Source: Paratrimastix pyriformis
Taxonomy: Eukaryota; Preaxostyla; Paratrimastigidae
Length of the DNA: 64,000 bases
Assembly: GCA_027972325.1 (NCBI GenBank)
Contig: JAPMOS010000033.1
Span: 282,763 to 346,762, forward strand
Direction of reading: 5' to 3'
Under the pieces are notes generated by a model, which worked only from the letters and a program-made list of their open reading frames with translations, did not search any database and had not been told where the DNA came from. Numbering within the stretch: the first letter of the stretch is position 1; every line of letters starts with the position of its first letter. Positions 44,777 to 55,900 of this stretch are shown piece by piece. The translations under genes were made by a program, and so were the position numbers.

Positions 44777-45011
44777 ATTTGACTACGAAGGGAGAAGAAA
44801 TTATAGAGATAAAAATAAGCCCATTATTGAAGACAAGGCCGCAACGGCCAAAATAAACTAAAGAGCACCACGTCACAGTCCCGCGCTCAGCCGCACCCGC
44901 AAGGCGGAGTCGCAGACATTGCGGAGTCAGTTATTCGGCCCTGGGGTGGCGTTGGTTAATTTGGCGGCGCGGTCTTTTTTCCGACACTCCGCATCAGAGT
45001 TCATATTTCGA
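44777..45011. other. intergenic region upstream of the START gene
   Basis: Moderately AT-rich. It contains a CACGTCA motif near 44868 and a GGAGTCAG motif near 44930 that could bind bZIP factors. No open frame is supported. Confidence 0.4.
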
Positions 45012-48000
45012 TTAAGCATGGGGACTTATTTGCGAAGGGGAAAGGCTAAGCGAAATCGCGCCCCTCTCCACGTTGGCCTCCGCGGCGTTTGCAGGTGACG
45101 AGGCGGCGAGAGGAGAGGAGACAAAGGGTCGTGGCGAGCCGGTGGAAACAAGGGCAGCCTCGACATTTCCTGATGAAAGATTTGCCAGATGCATCTCGAG
45201 AACCGGGGAGAGTGACGCGGGCATCCCGTCGAGATCTGCCTCGAAGAGATCTGCTTCGCCTGCGGCGCCCCGCTCCGGCGAGGAGAAGGGCGACCTGGGC
45301 GGAGGGGACGAGCTTACGTAGCTGAAGACTCGCTCCAGGGCAGCCAGCCGCTCCTCGACAGCTCCCATCAGGCCCGGGCTGAGCGCCCGCCGGTTGGGCC
45401 CCGGGGAGCGCGACCTGGGGCCACCCGCCCGGACGGGGCTGGGGCTTCGGGGCAGCCGGCGCACCAGCCGACCGGCCCCGGCGGGGCCCGGGCTGGGGCT
45501 GCGCGACTTGGAGCGGGACGAAGTGGTGGCCCCCATGAACCGGGGCAGCCCCTCCGCAGTGGCGGCCGTTGGGGCCGGGGCAGTGGCGGGTGGTGGGGAC
45601 GGCCCGCCGCTGGGGGGGGCAGCGGCGGCGGGGGTGGGGGCGGGGGCATTGACGGGGGTCGGTTTAAAGATGAGTCTCGGGCGCTCGGCCATGCCCAGGA
45701 AAAGGCCCGTTGGGGCCGGGGCCGTGGGCCGGGCGGCGGACAGGGGCGTGGGCGGGGGCAGCAGGCCCACGCTCCGGGCGGCGTCGAAGAGCTGCGCGGC
45801 CGCGAGGGGCGTCACGGCCGCCGGGTGCTGCTCCACACGGGTGGGTGCCGGCGGCTCGGGTTGGTGGGCGGCAGGGGGCGAGGAGGTGCGTGGGCTGCCC
45901 CTGCCCCCGCCCGAGGCCGGGCTGCGGCTGCGGCTGCTGCGGGGGCGGGGCGAGGGGGGCTGCGGCACCCGGGTCGGGGTGGGCGGCTCGGGCCGGTATG
46001 GGCTGGGGCTCCCGGAGGCCGAGCTGCCGGGTGAGGCCGTGCGGCCCGCGGAGGGCGATCGGGAGCGGCCTCCGAAGGGGCTGGGGCTCCGGAGGGCCGA
46101 GGTGGGCCGAGGGGGCAGAGTCCTATCGAGCAGAGGGGCGGCACGGGAAACCGGTGTCATCCAACGACAGTCCAGAGAGGGGCGCGCGGACCCGGCCGTG
46201 GTGGCGGCCTGCATGAGGGCGGCCAGGGCGGTCGCGGAGGGCGTCACGGCGGGCGGCACGCGGATGGGGTGGGGCGATCGCGGGTCCAGGGGCGGCGAAG
46301 CTGCCAGCCGGAGCGGGAGAGGAAAGGTGTCGTCAGGGGGCGAGCCCGGACAGGCGGCGGGTGCGGGTGGTGGGTTGGGGCCAGACCGCGGCGCAGGGCA
46401 GCCCGCAGGGCATCCGGGATGGCCATGGTCCCGGTCCCTGGGGCCCCACCGGTGGGTGTCGAGGCCGACCCCGATGATGGGGTGATGCCCGGGGCGGCTG
46501 CGGTGGTGGGGGTCTGGCGGCCGGGGGTGGGTGTGCCCGGGGGCGAGTAGGTGACGGTCTGGGCGTGGCTCATGGAGGTCTCGGGCTCGACCCCGCTGCC
46601 GCCCCCGCCGCCCGAGAGCACCGGTCCGCCAGGCGCCGTCGGGATGTCCCCTGGGGGGGCGGCCGGGCTGCTGTGCGGGGGCCCATTCGGGTTCGCTTCG
46701 CCGCCGGGGCCCGATGGAGGCGAGGGCAGGGGGGCCGCTGGCTGCTGCTGCCGCTGTTGATGTGCGGTGGTGGCGGGCTCCCCCTGGGAGACAGGCGCAG
46801 CCGGGAGGGCAGATTCACCAGGGGCCGCCAGGGCCTCGAGTGGCTGTCCCTCGGGGGGCGGCAGGCCCTGGTCCCCTTGGTCCCCTTGGTCCCCTTGGTC
46901 GTGGCCCTGGTTAGGGGCGGCCGATGGGGGCAGGGCGTCCGCGAGCTGCCGCATGAAGGATGCCGACAGGAGCAGCTCCCGATCCTGCTCCTGCTCCTGC
47001 TCCTCCAGGGCCTCCTGGGCCCCTCTGGTCGACCCTCCTGCGGGCCCCGGCTGGGTCCTGGGGGCTCGCCGAGCAGCAGGGGCCGGGGTGCTGAGGGGCG
47101 TCACGGCCCCCTCGGGCCAGCCCGCAAGAGCGGCCGTTGGGAGGCCCCCGCCAGAGGCCCAAGGGGCCCCCGAGGAGGCGGTGGTGGGGCCCACGGTCGC
47201 CCAGGGGCCCGAGACGAAGGGGCCCGGGGCTGGGGGCGGCTGGGTCCACCCGAGGTCCGTGTGAAGGTGGCTCGGGGGCGGCAGCCGCGAGTAGGTTCGG
47301 CTGGCCGGGGCGGGGGTGATGGCGGGCGCCCCGACGGGGGCCGGGCGGGGGCGCCGCTCCCGAATCGCCTTCCTGCAGCCACCCGCCCCGCCAGGGGTGA
47401 TGGGCACGGAGGAAACACGGTGAGCACAGCTCTGAGCCACCACCCACTGGCGGGGCCGGATCACCAAACTCGGAGCAGGAGGGGAAGGGGGTGAGGCGGG
47501 GAGGGGCGGGTGCCCATCGCCGGGTGGCGATAGCCATGATGACGATGGGATGGCGGGGGAGGGGCGGCATCGACGGACTCGAGGGACGTCGTCCGGGCCT
47601 CGACCAGGGCTCGCTCGACCAGCAGCCACCGTCGGTGCTGCAGCGCCTGCCCCAGGGGCTCGCGGGCGCCCTCCGGGGCGCGGCCCACCATGGCCTCCAG
47701 GTCCCGGGTGGCCGCCAGGACGGCCTCCGTCACACGGGCAGCGGCCGCAGCGGGGGGACGCGCAGTGGCCGGATCGGACTGCGGGCACGCGGGCAGGGGG
47801 GCGGGGGGAGGCAGGCGGTGGTGGATGGGCGGCAGGGGGGACGCGGAGGCCGACAGGGGGGGGTAGGGGGCGGACCGTCGGGTGGCTGCTGTTGCCGCCC
47901 TTCCGGGGTCTGCCCGTCCGGGGGAGGCGCAGTGACTGTGCCAGTTCGGCGGCCTTCTGGCGGAAGTGGGCCGTGGGGAGGGCGGCCCGGGGATGGGCCC

Positions 48001-50847
48001 ACCGGGGCCGGCTCTCGGCGGGGCTGGAGGGCGTCGCCCCGCCCATCGAGGATGTGGGCCGCGGGGGTGGCGACCCCATCGGGGGCGGCACGGTCATGGC
48101 CATGGTCATGGTGGCCATCGGAAGGGGCGTGGTCAGGGCCCCGGTTGCCATGGGCCCCGACATCGAGGAGCGGGCCGTCGCGCCGCTGGCCGGGGGCTGC
48201 GGGATCGAGGCCCATGCTGAAGCGGGTGTCGTTGCCCCCATGGCGGCCCCCGGGGGCAGCGGGGTGGCCAGGGAGGCGGCGGCCAGGGCCGGCGAGGCGG
48301 AGACTTCAAAAAGTCCCGAAGGGACGCCGCCGCTGCTGCCCAGGGCCAGCGAGCCGACCTCCTGCAACAACACCGAGGGAGGGCGGCGCCCGGTCAGTGG
48401 ATGTAGGGGCGGGTTGGGGGTGGCGTGGGGCGGTGTGAGTGCGGGCGGTGTGGGCGGGGGCGGCCGACCTGGGGGCTGATGTCCAACTCGGCGGCCGCCC
48501 GGGTGGCGAGCCTCTGGAAGCGGCCCATGGCAGCCTGCAGGTCGTGGGCCAGGCTCCGGTTGGCCCCCTCCAGGGCCAGCTGCCCCGCACACACGGGACC
48601 CCCCACATGAGGCCGAGGGACCGCACTGCCAGTAGCACCCGCAGCACCAGCCGCAGCGCTCCCGGTATTCCCCACCGGCAGAGGGCTGAACACGGGGCGG
48701 ACCAGAGTGGCTCGGGCCTCGGTCTCGTCCCGCTCGGCCTGCGAGGGGGCCGGCGAGGGGCCCATCCCGTAGGTGGGAGCAGCCCTCCAGGGCTGCCGGC
48801 TCTCGGAAGGACGGGCTCCCAAGGGCGCCGCGAAGGGGGCTGCAGGGCGGAGCGGGACGGGCAGCGGCTGCTGGGGCGACTGCGGCGGCGAGCCCTGCGG
48901 GGGCGCGTCTGAGGAGGGCGGGAGGCCCGCCCGCTGCCGGGCCCGCCATCCGCCATCGCCCCTGGGGCCTGAGGGGTGCGGCGGCGGCTGCTGCTGCGGT
49001 GGCGGCTGGGCGGGACGGCCCGAAGGCTGGGCGCGGGAGGAGCGGAGAAGGTGGCCGTGGTGGGGCGGGGGCTGCCGGGCCGTCGCGGAGAGGGCCTCCG
49101 GCGGGGGCGGTGAGGCGGGGGCCGGCGGGGAAGAAGAGGACGACGGCGAGGGCGGGCCCTCGGCCGGGAGGGTGGCCGCAGCTGGCGGGGAAGCTGCGGA
49201 TGGCGGGGCCTCGGCCTGCTCGTCTGCGGGGCCGGGGCCGTGGCTTGGGGTGGGCAGGACAAAGGGCGCCCGGCGGGCGGCCTCGGGGCCCAGGGCGGCC
49301 CGGCTCTCGAGGCGACGGGCCTTCCAGAGGGCGGTCAGGGTCGTGTGGGGCATCCCCAGCAGAGCCTGTCCGACCCAGGAGGGGAGGAGCGGAGAGGAGC
49401 GGAGAGCGGGGTTTACCAGTCTAGTGAGTGAGGCCGGCCCGGCGGGGAAGGGCATTGCAGTTGGGCAGCAGCGCGGCGACATCGGCGACACTCCCCTTCC
49501 GCCTCTGGTCTCCTTCCCTCCTCGATCGCCACCCGTCAATTGGCAGCAAGAGAGCGGGCCGATACGGGGCGGGGTACGGACGGCAGCCCGGGCGGCTGTG
49601 CTCGGGGCGGGGGAAGGGGCCGGGCCGGGAGCCGACGAGGCGATGACCCAGGCGGCCCGGTCGGAGGGCAGCCCGGGCGGCAGGGAGGAGCTGCCCACGC
49701 TCGAGGGAGCCCCGGGCGAGCTGGGCGAGCGGGCCGGTGGGGACCCTCGCGAGGGGGACCGGGAGGCGTCGGGGCCGGGGGCGGCCCCCTCGGCCCGGGC
49801 GAAGAGGGGCGTGGCGCGGGTGATCATCGAGGCCGCCACGGGGCCGCCCGTTGGGGGCCGGGGGGGCGATGGCGACCGCGGGGGTTGCCGCGGCCGAGAG
49901 CGCACAGACGGCGCGGGCGGCGAGGCTCGGGGGGCGGACGGGGCGCCCAGCCAGCTGCCCGCGACCCGGCGCAGGAGAGGCGAAAGGGCCGGCGGGTGGG
50001 GCGAAGGCGGGGAGGGAGCCGGAGGTGGGGAGGGTGCCTCGGAGGGGATCGCGCCGACAGGGGGACAGTAGGCCGATGGGTGGGCGCCTAGTGAGGGAAG
50101 TGCGGGTGTGGCCGGCGGTGGGCGCGTGGGTGTGTTGGGTGGGCAAGGTCGGCGCCGGGGCTCTACTCCCCCCCCGTCCCCCTTCCGGATCGGTGCCCCA
50201 AGGCGCCGCGGCAAGGCTGACCATCGAGGAGGGTGAGCTCGGGCACCCAGGCCCGCAGGGAGACCACCATCCGCCGGAGGGAGCCCAGGGTGGCCTGCTC
50301 GGTGACCGGGTTCCGGCGCAGAGTCAGCACCCGCAGCGCCCGGTTGAACGAGAGGAGCCGCATCTCCCCCACCGAGGCGAGCAGGTTCCCCTGGGGGAGA
50401 ATTTGAATGGGGGGCAGCGGGCAGGGCTGACTGACCTCGAGGTTGAGAAACTGGAGTTTGGTGAGCGTGCTCAACCCGGCGAGGGTGGCGATGCGGTTGT
50501 TGGCGACACTGAGGGCTTGTAGTTCAGTACACGGGACAAGACATTCCAATGACTGCAAGGGGGTGACAGTCAGAAGTGACACAACCAGGCAGACCGTGAT
50601 CAGATTATCGGCGAGGCTGAGATTAACAAGGCCACGGCAGTGGCTAATCGGCGAGATATCAACTAGTCCATTTTGGGAAACATCAAGCGTGGTCAACCCG
50701 CCAGGAAGCCATCCAAGGACGCCTGAGGATGGAAAAATGATCGGAGAAAATTCGCAAATGAGGGACAATCCTCATACCTAGATTTCGTCCGGAAAGGTCC
50801 AAGGTTTTGAGTTCTTCAATTTGCGCCTTTTCTTCAGGCCCGCTCAT
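45012..50847 (-). CDS. leucine-rich-repeat protein with long disordered tail
   Basis: The N-terminal part is firm. Exons 50778-50847, 50595-50722, 50436-50552 and 50222-50390 are joined by 55-, 42- and 45-base introns in perfect phase and encode SDS22-like leucine-rich repeats: TLDLSGRNLG, LTTLDVSQNGLVDISPI, LVNLSLADNLIT, LQALSVANNRIATLAGL, LQFLNLEGN, and an LRR-cap-like ELTLLDG. The start ATG at 50847 directly precedes the first repeat. Downstream, Pro/Ser/Gly-rich frames continue to a stop at 45012 with a few ordered islands: RLESRAALGPEAARR (near 49300), NRSLAHDLQAAMGRFQRL (near 48540), RTGRPRKGG (AT-hook-like, near 47905), a helical segment VTEAVLAATRDLEAMVG (near 47710), and Ser-Arg dipeptides near 45500-46100. 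I infer one gene; a second gene in the lower half is possible. Function unknown beyond protein binding. Confidence 0.6.
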
Positions 50848-50869
50848 CCCATCATCAAATGATTTGAAC

Positions 50870-52675
50870 AGGCAGAACACAGCGGCAAGAAAGCAGGGAT
50901 AAAGAAACTCGCCCCTTCTTTCGAACCGGTGTAACCTCCCGGGCTGGAAGAGGACAATCTACCAAGGCCTCCATCGCGGGGCGATGACCTTCTGCCAGAC
51001 GATGATCGAGGTGACATAGCACAAACTGCCCCGCAACAGGGCACCGATATATCACAAGGTGGCGTGTTACCTCCTCTAGGCGGACTCCCGCCCAAACCAA
51101 AGAAGAAGAAGGGCAAAAAAAAGCTACGACATCCTGTTGCTCCACAGGATACAGGACCACCTGACGCCGAAGGTGAAATCCCAGCACCCGACCACGAGGC
51201 CGCGCCCCATCGTCGGTAGTGGGTCCGTGGTTGTCCAGCGAGTCCGAGAGCTTGCACAACAAGGAGCCGAACAACCTTTGGAGGACCCAACACTTCTCTA
51301 CACTGGCCCTCCATTACCCCCCTCCCTCTTGCCCGCATCGGTCTCTTCTTTCCATTTTGGTGTTTCAACTTGACTTCGGTAAATAGGATCTCATGTTGAC
51401 TGTACAGCCAGAACTGCCCACAGGACAGGCACGCCCTCGCGAGTATTTTGTAGAAGGTTCGACCCCCCCCCCCCCACCTTCCCCACTAACCCTTCCTACC
51501 CACAATAGGCTTGATCACAGGAGATTTCCGCAAGGTAACAGAGCAGCCTGGAGGGGCTCTAGGAGCCACCGCCGGACCGCCCAGGCGGTCAGAGGTGGAG
51601 AATCGGGCACGGGCAGCCACAATGGAGGTCCCCGGCATCCCTCCAACTCAACCCCTCCAACCCCTCACTCCGCAGGGCGTCGCGCGGTTTTTCGTGGTGG
51701 TTTTCTTTCTGGCCCAAACTCTTCGAGCCGGTCTGCCCAACCAGGCAAAATGAGGGGCAACCTCACGTGTTGAACCCTAGGAATGGCGTTCCTGTTGATC
51801 ATTCTGGTATATATTGCGCACCCCACCTACCCTCCCGCATCCTCGAGCGATCTCAGCCTGTGGGCCGATTCAGGTTCGCCGATCCGATTTTTCACAGACC
51901 CGTGAAGCTGACCCTTTGCAGAGTCCTACTGGTATGCCCAAATTTCCTGGACAATGGAGCCGGTGTTTTACGTGCTGGGGACACTATCACTACTGGGGTC
52001 CCTCTTCCAACTGTCCCGGATCACTCGTCGGAGTAGCACAAGGACAAGTTCCGCCAATGGAGGGAGAGAGACGATGACAACACCCGGGGTGACGACGATA
52101 CATCAAGCTGTCATTCCCGAACAGCCGCAGCCCGGCCTGAAGATGATTGCCTTTGTGCCACCGAGTCAGGCACCCCTGCAGGAGGCAACGAGCCAAACAG
52201 GTGAAACTCGGACAACATGCGGATGTTGCCTCTGTCCACGAGGGAACGCATGGGTCCTGTTCGCGGTGGTCGTGTTTTGCGGTCTGCAGGCCAATGAGTG
52301 GGTGGAGCTTCACAACTTTCCCTTAACAGGCTACCTTCTGAGCTTTGCCTTTGAAGAAGCGAATTTGGAGTTGGATTATTGGATGAACTATCGGCTGCAT
52401 TCGGGCGGAACATCGTCTGCACCAGCAGAATCACGAGAAGGGCTCATTGCTTTTGATTTATCTAGACCGGTGCTGCCGAGTACCTTGACTTGGCGGGTGT
52501 TGTTTGGGTTTCACATGGTCTGCGACACACGTGAGAAGGATAATGACGAATCGTTTCCCTAGTTTCTGAACCTGTTGACATTTGTGGGCACCTTGATCTT
52601 ACGGGAGTATGGAAACATTGTATGAAGTTCGTTGAAACGATTGTGTTCGTCGTCACTGCCGAAGAAGAGGAATGA
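50870..52675 (+). CDS. hypothetical multi-pass membrane protein
   Basis: Not recognised. Exons are deduced from phase. An acidic and Lys-rich N-terminal region (PKPKKKKGKKK near 51095) joins by a 27-base intron (51212-51238) to RVRELAQQGAEQPLEDPTL. A later exon ends ARPREYFVEG at 51456 and joins to LITGDFRKVTEQPGG. Hydrophobic segments follow: ARFFVVVFFLAQTL (near 51690), FLLIILVYIA (near 51800), PVFYVLGTLSLLGSLF (near 51970) and AWVLFAVVVFCGLQ (near 52250), then EANLELDYWMNYRLHSG and a short last exon after a 32-base intron near 52530. The true start, the exons around 51750-51930 and the last reading frame are uncertain. It lies head-to-head with the LRR gene across a few tens of bases. The remote look of one segment (KFVETIVFVV) to fatty-acid elongase motifs is too weak to name it. 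Confidence 0.45.
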
Positions 52676-52967
52676 GTACCGTGCTGACAGCGGGAAGGCG
52701 AACCGCTTTGTGGAGCTGAGTGAAGCGTGGAATGTTGGCCGTGACGTCACGAATGAACCTCCCTTTGGGCGGCGGAGTGTTTACATGAAAAACAGCTTGG
52801 TTTGTTCCTGAAAAAAACTATAAAGATGGAGAGGGCCGACTTGAAGCGAGGCTCGAGCTCGTCACGGGGAGAGCGCTCTCCAAAAAAAGTAGCCCCGAGA
52901 TTCCGGCGGGTGGGGACATCGCTCAGTGTGAAGACGACTGAAGGAGGGTTCAAAAAGAACTGAATCC
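52676..52967. other. intergenic region upstream of coiled-coil gene
   Basis: Mixed-composition sequence, including an open stretch at 52826-52960 (MERADLKRGSSSSRGER) that could be an upstream exon or untranslated leader. I cannot support it as a gene. Confidence 0.4.
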
Positions 52968-55900
52968 ATGAGTGTCTTGGGACGATCGAAAGAAAAAGTC
53001 CGTGAGCCGGCGAGAAGGATACGAAACGTGATATACTCATGTCGTGCTTATTTCTGGAAATAGGAGACGTGCGGCGAAGAGCCGAATTGGGCGCACGATG
53101 TCGATTTATGCGCGAGACTAGCCGAGATGGAAAGGGCAGTCATGACCCGAGATGTGAGTATTAGCCATTTGGAGGTCTGAAACGCCGAATTTCCACAGTA
53201 CGAGACGATTCGGATAGTATGAGTTGTCTGAGGCCCGTCGTCAGCGAGGAGAAGCGATGGACGCACGGGACTTCTATGAAATGCAATGGCTTCAGAGCCA
53301 GAAAGAGCTTGCCGGCGCCCGAATGGAGGTTCAAGCCGTCATGGGCGAACGAGATGCTGCTGCAGCCCAAGTTCAAAGGATCAGGGGCTTGCAGGTCGAA
53401 GCTGGAAGGCTGGTGGCTCAACTTCAGGAGGCGCTTGTTCAATGCGAATGGAAGATGGAGCGCGAAAATGGCAATGGCCGGGTGAAGCAGACTGCCAGAG
53501 ACACGCGAGACGGCAGCGACGAAGGGGCGGCCACCCCAAGGGCAACAGAACTCCTGCCTTTGGTGGAGCAAGCAAAATCCATCGTGGCACAAGGCGAGCT
53601 GGAAGGATGGGCTCGGCTTGAAGAAGAACGATTGGCGCTGGAGGCAGGAGGCTGCTGGCAAGATGCGGCAAGGGGCCAAGGTGCGGCAAGGCGGTCCGAA
53701 GAGGAGACGGAGAAGGCGGAGGAATGTTACGAAGCGAAGGTGGAGAAGTGTCACGCAACAGCTCTGGAGGTGCGTGATGCCGTCATGGCAAGGCTGAAGG
53801 AGGTCGAAGCATGGCGGCTGCCCACCGAATGGAAGGAAGAAATGGAGCCGCAAGAGGAGCTGAGAATGGGAGGCGAGCTGGGTGTGCAGGCCCAGAGCGA
53901 GCAGCTCGAGGGTGCCCTGGCGGCGGCCGAGGGTGAGTGCGCCCAGCTGCGGGCGGCCCTGGCCGAGGCCCAGTCCGAGGCGGCGCGTGCCCAGTCCGAG
54001 GCGGCGCGTGCCCAGTCCGAGGCGGCGCGTGCCCAGTCCGAGGCGGCGCGTGCCCAGTCCGAGGCGGCGCGTGCCCAGTCCGAGGCGCAGGCGCAGGCGG
54101 CGGCGCAGGCCAAGGCGGCGGCCGAGGGTGCCCAGGCAGCGGCGAGCCTGGCCCAGGCGGAGCGTGCGCTGGCCTGGCTGCGGGAGGCCTGGCAGATGCA
54201 GGGCGAGGAGCTGGCCGGCGCGGTGGAGGCCGCCAAGCGGGCCGCCACCGACGAGGCGGAGGCCCTGCGGGAGGCCCTGGCGCGCGAGAGCCAGGCCGCC
54301 CTGGAGCGGGCCGAGGGCGTCCGGCAGGCCGAGGCGGCGGCTGCGCGGGCGGCTGCCGCGGAGGCGCAGGCTGCCCTGAGCGCGGCCCAGGCCGAGGTGG
54401 CGGCGGCGCGGCAGCGCGAGGAGGCCGCGGCCGAGGCCGAGGCGGCGCTGGAGCTGAGGGCGGCCGAGGAGGCCCCCATGAGCGCGGCCGCACCGACGAC
54501 CCTGGTGAGCAGCGCGGCGGGCGGGCAGGTGCTGGTGGTTGCCGAGATGACCACGGCGACCACCCAGAGCGAGCCGACGAGGCGGCCCAGGCGGCTGCGG
54601 CCCAGGCGGCTGCGGCCCAGGCGGCTGCGGCCCTGAGCGCGGCCACGGCGCGGCTGGCCGAGCTGGAGGGCGAGCTGGCCGCGGTGCGGGCGGCCGAGGA
54701 GGCCGCGGCCGAGGCCCACGCGAGCCGGGTGGCTGCCCTGGCGGGCGAGCTGGCCCAGGCCCAGGCGGCCCTGGAGGCCTCCCAGGCGGGCGAGCGGGGC
54801 CTGCGGGCCGAGGTGAGCACGGCCACGCGGCGCGGGGCGCAGGCCCGGCAGGCGGCCGGCGAGCTGGCCGCCTGCGCCAAGGGTGTGCAGGCCCAGAGCG
54901 AGCAGCTCGAGGGTGCCCTGGCGGCGGCCGAGGGTGAGTGCGCCCAGCTGCGGGCGGCCCTGGCCGAGGCCAGTCCGAGGCGGCGCGTGCCCAGTCCGAG
55001 GCGGCGCGTGCCCAGTCAGGCGGCGTGCCCAGTCCGAGGCGGCGCGTGCCCAGTCCGAGGCGGTGCGCCCAGTCCGAGGCGCAGGCGCAGGCGGCGGCGC
55101 AGGCCAAGGCGGCGGCCGAGGGTGCCCAGGCGGCGAGCCTGGCCCAGGCGGAGCGTGCGCTGGCCTGGCTGCGGGAGGCCTGGCAGATGCAGGGCGAGGA
55201 GCTGGCCGGCGCGGTGGAGGCCGCCAAGCGGGCCGCCACCGACGAGGCGGAGGCCCTGCGGGAGGCCCTGGCGCGCGAGCCAGGCCGCCCTGGAGCGGGC
55301 CGAGGGCGTCCGGCAGGCCGAGGCGGCGGCTGCGCGGGCGGCTGCCGCGGAGGCGCAGGCTGCCCTGAGCGCGGCCCAGGCCGAGGTGGCGGCAGCGCGG
55401 CGCGAGGAGAGCCGCGGCCGAGGCCGAGGCGGCGCTGGAGCTGAGGGCGGCCGAGGAGGCCCCCCTGAGCGCGGCCGCACCGACGACCCTGGTGAGCAGC
55501 GCGGCGGGCGGGCAGGTGCTGGTGGTTGCCGAGATGACCACGGCGACCACCCAGAGCGAGCCCGACGAGGCGGCCCAGGCGGCTGCGGCCCAGGCGGCTG
55601 CGGCCCAGGCGGCTGCGGCCCTGAGCGCGGCCACGGCGCGGCTGGCCGAGCTGGAGGGCGAGCTGGCCGCGGTGCGGGCGGCCGAGGAGGCCGCGGCCGA
55701 GCCCGCGAGCCGGGTGGCTGCCCTGGCGGGCGAGCTGGCCCAGGCCCAGGCGGCCCTGGAGGCCTCCCCAGGCGGGCGAGCGGGGCCTGCGGGCCGAGGT
55801 GAGCACGGCCACGCGGCGCGGGCGCAGGCCCGGCAGGCGGCCGGCGAGCTGGCCGCCTGCGCCAAGGGTGTGCAGGCCCAGAGCGAGCAGCTCGAGGGGG

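Noticed and set aside
52826-52960. Open stretch MERADLKRGSSSSRGER as the start of the coiled-coil gene.
   Set aside because: It runs into a stop before the ATG at 52968, and no donor gives a clean join, while the 52968 start joins both downstream exons in phase.
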